Positions 63,236-64,000 of a stretch of DNA of 64,000 nucleotides are shown here, in pieces. Position 1 is the first letter of the stretch. Each line of letters begins with the position of its first letter. The stretch comes from Himantopus leucocephalus (lineage: Eukaryota > Chordata > Aves > Charadriiformes > Recurvirostridae). Location: assembly GCA_003993805.1 (NCBI GenBank), contig RSEF01000005.1, positions 19,458,492-19,522,491 of the forward strand, read 5' to 3'. A model generated the notes under the pieces. It made no database searches, had not been told where the DNA came from, and was given only the letters and a program-made list of their open reading frames with translations. A program made the translations under genes and the position numbers.

Positions 63236-63470
63236 GCTGCGGGGAGGGCGGCGGGTGGGCGGCGGGGCCGGGCCGGGCCTTGGCCTCCCCCCGAGCCGCC
63301 GGGCCCTGCCCCCGCCCGGGGTGGCGGTCCCGGCCCCCCTCCCCGCCCCCCTCCCGCCCTCAGGCCGTTGCCATGGCGCCCCCCGCCCGCCCCCTCCTCA
63401 CCCACCTACCGGGGCCGCCGCGCTTCCGGACGGGCCAGGCTGCGCCGGAAGTGAGGTCAGAGAGGCGCGC
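63236..63470 (-). promoter_or_regulatory. CLP1 promoter, 5' UTR intron and predicted first exon
   Basis: Minus-strand splice signals (donor at about 63406-63410, acceptor AG at 63238-63237) define a 170-bp 5' UTR intron. Just upstream are two ETS sites, CTTCCGG at 63423-63429 and CCGGAAGTGA at 63445-63454. ETS sites commonly mark TATA-less transcription starts. The region is part of a CpG island reaching the right edge. Confidence 0.5.
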
Positions 63471-63534
63471 CCGCGCGGCCGGCCCGCTGGGCGGGGGGAG
63501 CTGCGGCGGGGGTTGCCATGGCAGCGCCGCGGCG

Positions 63535-63660
63535 TGACGTCATGGGGCGGAGTCCGGGCCTGCCCCCGCTCCCCGGGGCTCATTTACATCTCATCTGCAT
63601 ACCGCCCCGCGGCCCCGCGCCGCACCCCTCCGTCTCATTTGCATCTCATTAGGCCGCGCA
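63535..63660. promoter_or_regulatory. CRE, octamer and near-repeat elements between divergent promoters
   Basis: A full CRE (TGACGTCA) is at 63535-63542. CATTTACATCTCAT at 63581 and CATTTGCATCTCAT at 63636 are near-identical 14-mers 55 bp apart; the second includes a perfect octamer ATTTGCAT (63637-63644). They sit between the CLP1 promoter and the predicted plus-strand first exon at the right edge. Confidence 0.45.
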
Positions 63661-63847
63661 CCCGCACCCGCACCCGCCGGCGCGTGGGCCCGGGGCTCGT
63701 GTGCGGTGGGGGGACACGGGGGGGACCGGGGGGACACAGCGCACCGGGGAGACGCGAGGAGGCCGAGGGGACACGGGGGGGGCCGAGGGGCAATGGCGCC
63801 CGCAGCGCATCGCCGGTGGCGGGGCTGACGTCGGAGGTGCCGGGCGG

Positions 63848-63987
63848 TGACGTCACGGCGGCGGGGGATGAGTCACGGTGCCGTGATGCAGTCCCTGGGC
63901 ACGCAGGGCCCCCCCGCCCCCCCCGCGGCCGCCCGGTGCCCGCCCCGGGGACAGCGGCAGCGGCGGCAGCGGGGACAGCGGCAGGCG
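63848..63987 (+). other. Candidate plus-strand first exon and promoter, possibly YPEL4
   Basis: A second full CRE (TGACGTCA, 63848-63855) is followed by GC-rich sequence ending in a good donor (CAGGCG then GTGAGC), which would close an exon at 63987. In human, YPEL4 lies next to CLP1 in the divergent orientation, so this may be its untranslated first exon. No coding sequence is visible before the window ends, so the name is inference from synteny. Confidence 0.35.
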
Positions 63988-64000
63988 GTGAGCGGCCCCC

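Overview
This is a vertebrate nuclear genome segment, most likely from a bird. Every gene is split by GT-AG introns, the proteins are close to their mammalian counterparts, genes are small and GC-rich with CpG islands at their 5' ends, and one intron holds an old CR1 LINE, the dominant retroelement of birds and other reptiles. The high GC content, poly-C/poly-G tracts and one unresolved 292-base N gap fit a GC-rich microchromosome. There is no operon, CRISPR array, tRNA or rRNA gene.

Layout from left to right. CTNND1 (p120-catenin, minus): first coding exons at 2342-4917, the armadillo part lying off the left edge, then about 15.7 kb of 5' intron and a CpG-island promoter near 20.7-21.1 kb. 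An intergenic stretch with AT-rich islands follows (21.1-28.4 kb). BTBD18 (plus) is at 29047-30109 and meets SELENOH (selenoprotein H, minus, 31161 down to about 30230) tail to tail; the end of the SELENOH coding region is inside the N gap, but its Sec TGA and a good SECIS element are visible. TMX2 (minus, 34225-31909) and MED19 (plus, 34501-35924) share a 275-bp head-to-head promoter full of CCAAT boxes. ZDHHC5 (minus) has coding exons from 52238 to 38238, a 1.3-kb 3' UTR and a likely non-coding first exon near 60.24-60.30 kb. CLP1 (minus, 63209-60720) follows. The right edge looks like a divergent plus-strand promoter and first exon, possibly YPEL4.

The order CTNND1-BTBD18-SELENOH-TMX2-MED19-ZDHHC5-CLP1, with the same relative strands, is that of human 11q12.1 read in reverse, so this is an old conserved block rather than an accessory region. 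The genes do not form one pathway: they cover adherens junctions (CTNND1), germline transcription (BTBD18), redox biology (SELENOH, TMX2), Mediator (MED19), protein palmitoylation (ZDHHC5) and RNA 5'-end phosphorylation/3' processing (CLP1). I reconstructed all coding exons from splice sites and checked that reading phase is kept across every junction. I found no new biological system. The best leads are: the loss of an alternative start in CTNND1, the very short BTBD18, a CR1 element that runs into a ZDHHC5 splice acceptor, the SELENOH SECIS beside an assembly gap, and a 128-bp tandem duplication with an N at its join.
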